Shown here one piece after another: positions 61,443 through 64,000 of a stretch of 64,000 nt of DNA (its first letter is position 1; every line of letters begins with the position of its first letter). The DNA is from Mansonella perstans (taxonomy: Eukaryota > Nematoda > Chromadorea > Rhabditida > Onchocercidae). Below the pieces are notes generated by a model. It was not told the origin of the DNA, made no database searches, and saw only the letters and a list, made by a program, of their open reading frames with translations. Both the position numbers and the translations under genes were made by a program. The stretch is from NCBI GenBank assembly GCA_037074765.1, contig JBAMDO010000138.1:80165-144164 (forward strand), written 5' to 3'.

Positions 61443-61762
61443 AAACGTAATGTCTCTGCGTGTGTCTGTGTGTCTTCTGTGCACCTGGAAGTGTCTGTGT
61501 ATATGTGTGTATGTCTTGTGTCTATGTATGTATATGTGTGTCTGCAAGTTCTGTATGCGTGTGTGCCCGTGTATGTATGTTTGTCTGTGTACACCACCTG
61601 TAAGTGCATGTGTTCTTCGTATATTTGTGTATGTGTCTGTGCGTATCTGTCTGTTTATATCTGTCTGCGTGTATTTGTCTGTGTATATGTGTCTGTGTGT
61701 ACGTGTCTGTGCGTGTGTGTCTGTGTGTATGTGTCTGTGTGTATGTCTACATACGTATGCAT
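61443..61762. repeat. (TG)n-type microsatellite, imperfect
   Basis: About 320 bp of TGTGTCTGTG, TATGTGTCTG and GTATATGTG words. The strong strand asymmetry leaves all frames open (up to 140 codons on the minus strand), giving false proteins rich in Cys/Val or His/Thr. Confidence 0.92.
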
Positions 61763-62283
61763 ATAAATATATATAATTGAAATTTGAACACTTCATTATC
61801 GATGAATCGGTATTGAGCATATCTAAATTCATTTGAAAATTTTTCTCAAGCAATTTTGTATGTTTTTTTTTTTTTTTTTAAACTAAATTTTAATTTTCAT
61901 AAATGTACATTAAAATTTAATTAATTATTAGAGGTGAAGAAAAGAAAAAAAGAGCAAAGAAACAAAATTATTAATTTACACCTGTCTTTTAACATATTTT
62001 AGAAGAAGTTGAAACAATCGTTGATAAGTTTTTTTGTGTCATAAATGAAAAACATAAAAGAGAAATGAAAAGATGAATGATGTCACCATAATTCATTAAA
62101 GTAATTTAAATTTATTGCTTATCTTTTTTTTAAAAAAAAAATATTTATTTTTGTGTTTAAAATTTAAATTTTAGCAATGAATAAATTTTTATGAAAATTA
62201 GCTTATTTCGAATTTCAATAGAGATACAATTTTAGAACATAATTAAATTCATAAGCTAAACATTAAGCTAATACATATATCTG

Positions 62284-62332
62284 TTAAGCTAACACTCATT
62301 AAGCTCACACTCATTAAGCTAACACTCAACAG
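62284..62332. repeat. 15-bp tandem repeat x 3
   Basis: TTAAGCTAACACTCA and a TTAAGCTCACACTCA variant are repeated three times, with the shorter word TAAGCTAATAC just upstream. Confidence 0.85.
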
Positions 62333-62614
62333 TTTATATACAACTGTTTGTCCTTCATATAAGTTTAGGCGCAAATTATCAATAGCGATTGAAATTTAAA
62401 TTGATCAAAGAAGCTTTGTACACATTGAAAATATTTCAATATATTAATAGAATGTAATAATTGCTAATCAATAGATATTTTCACCTAAGCAATAATTACT
62501 GCTAATTTAAACTGTTAATTAAAATTTTTTTGACCATTCGGAAATGCTCGTTTCACCCTTTTGGACAAAATCAATTTTATATTTAATTGAAATTATATGT
62601 CTAAAAATATTACG

Positions 62615-62878
62615 CTAAAAAAAAATTATTGCGATCGCGTCATAACTAAATGATTAATTTAAAATATAAATAAATTTTCGACATGAATATTTTATCTATA
62701 AAAAAAATTACTGCGTGATACGATCACGTTATATTTGAATGATTATTTTGAAATATAACATAAATTTTGATGCAAATATTTAATATAAAAGAAATTTATT
62801 GCGTGATACGATCACGTCACATTTGAATAATTATTTTGAAATATAACATGAATTTTTGACGTGAATTTTTATCTAGTA
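62615..62878. repeat. Tandem repeat, about 82-88 bp x 3, each with a palindromic core
   Basis: Units are anchored at about 62630, 62712 and 62800. Copies two and three carry GCGTGATACGATCACGT, a palindrome of six-base arms (CGTGAT/ATCACG) around ACG. Copy one has GCGATCGCGTCATA, itself palindromic in GCGATCGC. The core is followed by (T/C)ATTTGAAT.ATTATTTTGAAATATAA and a variable A+T filler. The GC-rich palindrome stands out from its A+T-rich setting. Confidence 0.85.
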
Positions 62879-62934
62879 ATCATAGTAATATCATTATTAT
62901 TTAGAGATTGAGAGGAAAATTTAGTTCAAGGAAA

Positions 62935-62982
62935 ATGACGAAGAAGAAGAAGAAGAAGGAGAAAAAGATGAAGAGAGGAAAT
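62935..62982. repeat. GAA-rich trinucleotide tract
   Basis: GACGAAGAAGAAGAAGAAG followed by GAGAAAAAGATGAAGAGAGG. It is short and not within an open frame that I can support. The rest of 62.99-64.0 kb is A+T-rich with poly-A runs and no gene seen. Confidence 0.75.
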
Positions 62983-64000
62983 ATAAACTGTCGGATTTAA
63001 GTAGTGGAAGCAATGAACTAGAATTATGATAAACCGGTTCCAGAAAATGCATGAACAAATTGTAGACAATATAATTGTGAAAAAATTCATTAATGCATAA
63101 GGGTGCAGAGAGGATTTAGGGAATTGTTTATGTTAATAAAGGAAATGTTTATGCTAACAGTGTGTGTAGCATTGTTTATTATGATACAATTATCAGTACT
63201 GATAACACTGATAATGATAGTAAGATTATCAATGAAAGCATAAATGAACTACGACAGCGAATTCAATTAATGAAATTTGAGTTTTTTTTTGCTAATACTT
63301 TAAACTTTCGCAACAAATAATTTTGTGTTAAATTTTCACATTAGAATTATTTCCATAAACAATATGATAAAGTGCAGAAAAAAACCTGCAAGAAAACACT
63401 AACTAATTAATTAATGCAAAGTTTTTAGTGTAATTTAAAATAATTTAAGTTATCGGAATTTATTAGTTATAATCCAAATTAATCCAAATGATTCGATATA
63501 TTTTATGAATTCGCCAATATTGGTGTTTTATTTTTAGGAGCTATATGATATGGATCGGTTATACTGTAGTAACAATAAAAGCTATTAATTAATTCAAAAA
63601 AATTGTCAATTAATTAGCAGTACAGTAGTCTTGTGGTACAGTAAATAAAAGAGTTAAATAAAAAAAGCAAAATTTAAAAAAAAAAACGACAGTAACTTTT
63701 TTTTCATTTTATGGCTTTCCGTTGCTGTGCAGATTTAAAAAAAAAAAAAAAAATTTTTTTTGAATAAATTATTGAAACAAAAAAAAAAAAGAAAAAAAAC
63801 AAAAAAATGAAATGACGATATGTTTACAATGAAAAATTACACTGAAAATTTTTATGCAAAAAAAAATTTTTAATTAATGCAACAGCTCTCATTTATTTGC
63901 CACTTTACCGAATCAGTGACTGCTCAGTGGAAGCATTGATTTGAAAAGGATCTGCATAATTTTGCAATTATTTTAATTCTTTTTAGAAAATTCGATTTTC

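Noticed and set aside
61431..61853. 140-codon minus-strand ORF and overlapping 98-108-codon plus-strand ORFs
   Set aside because: They are produced by the (TG)n-type repeat at 61443-61762. The predicted proteins are pure Cys/Val or His/Thr repeats, and all frames are open at once.
1..64000. tRNA genes, CRISPR arrays, bacterial or Wolbachia insertions, transposase genes
   Set aside because: I looked for tRNA B-box words, regularly spaced repeats, ribosome-binding-site-led ORFs and transposase motifs and saw none that I could support. A computed scan (tRNAscan-SE, RepeatMasker, BLASTX) would be more sensitive.

Overview
The window is about 70% A+T, and its genes are broken into many short exons with GT..AG introns and T-rich acceptors (typically TTTTCAG or TTTTTAG). 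An exact match to the 22-nt nematode spliced leader SL1 lies at 49929-49950, near a diverged 5S rRNA copy. With the receptor guanylyl cyclase and an organic solute transporter alpha-subunit gene, this points to a nematode nuclear chromosome, most likely filarial; I cannot fix the species. I saw no bacterial (Wolbachia-like) operon, CRISPR array or recognisable tRNA.

Layout, left to right. (1) 0.66-10.5 kb, plus strand: a receptor guanylyl cyclase (gcy family) of at least 24 exons, with ligand-binding ectodomain, one membrane span, kinase homology, coiled coil, cyclase domain and a long C-terminal tail. Its last large intron holds a near-perfect 30-bp hairpin. (2) 11.8-16.2 kb: several short, low-confidence exon-like open segments. 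(3) 16.7-19.3 kb, minus strand: a multi-exon secreted, N-glycosylated protein that I do not recognise. (4) 23.0-31.8 kb, minus strand: an RRM plus leucine-rich-repeat protein, probably with an F-box between the two; this is an unusual combination. (5) 33.4-34.6 kb, plus strand: a compact four-span MARVEL-like membrane protein whose third intron begins with GC instead of GT. (6) 34.7-40.8 kb: gene-poor, with tandem repeats, a GC-richer island and a possible tiny spliced transcript. (7) 40.8-41.3 kb, minus strand: two abutting ORFs (signal-peptide half, membrane-anchor half) in different frames. (8) 43.6-44.0 kb: a foldback element with 110-bp inverted arms, ending about 110 bp from the transporter gene's stop codon. 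(9) 44.1-48.3 kb, minus strand: the OST-alpha-like transporter, 8 exons. (10) 48.3-64 kb: a gene desert with SL1/5S-derived sequence, minisatellites, purine tracts and CA/TG microsatellites.

The genes do not form an operon: strands alternate and spacing is wide. They appear to be independent loci: sensory cGMP signalling, a secreted unknown, probable ubiquitin-ligase or RNA-linked regulation, a membrane scaffold and a steroid/organic-anion transporter. The most unusual content is the SL1/5S-derived region, the foldback and hairpin elements, the GC-AG introns and the RRM+LRR architecture. Gene models were built by hand from reading frame, splice signals and phase agreement. Exon ends are therefore predictions, and no database search was run.
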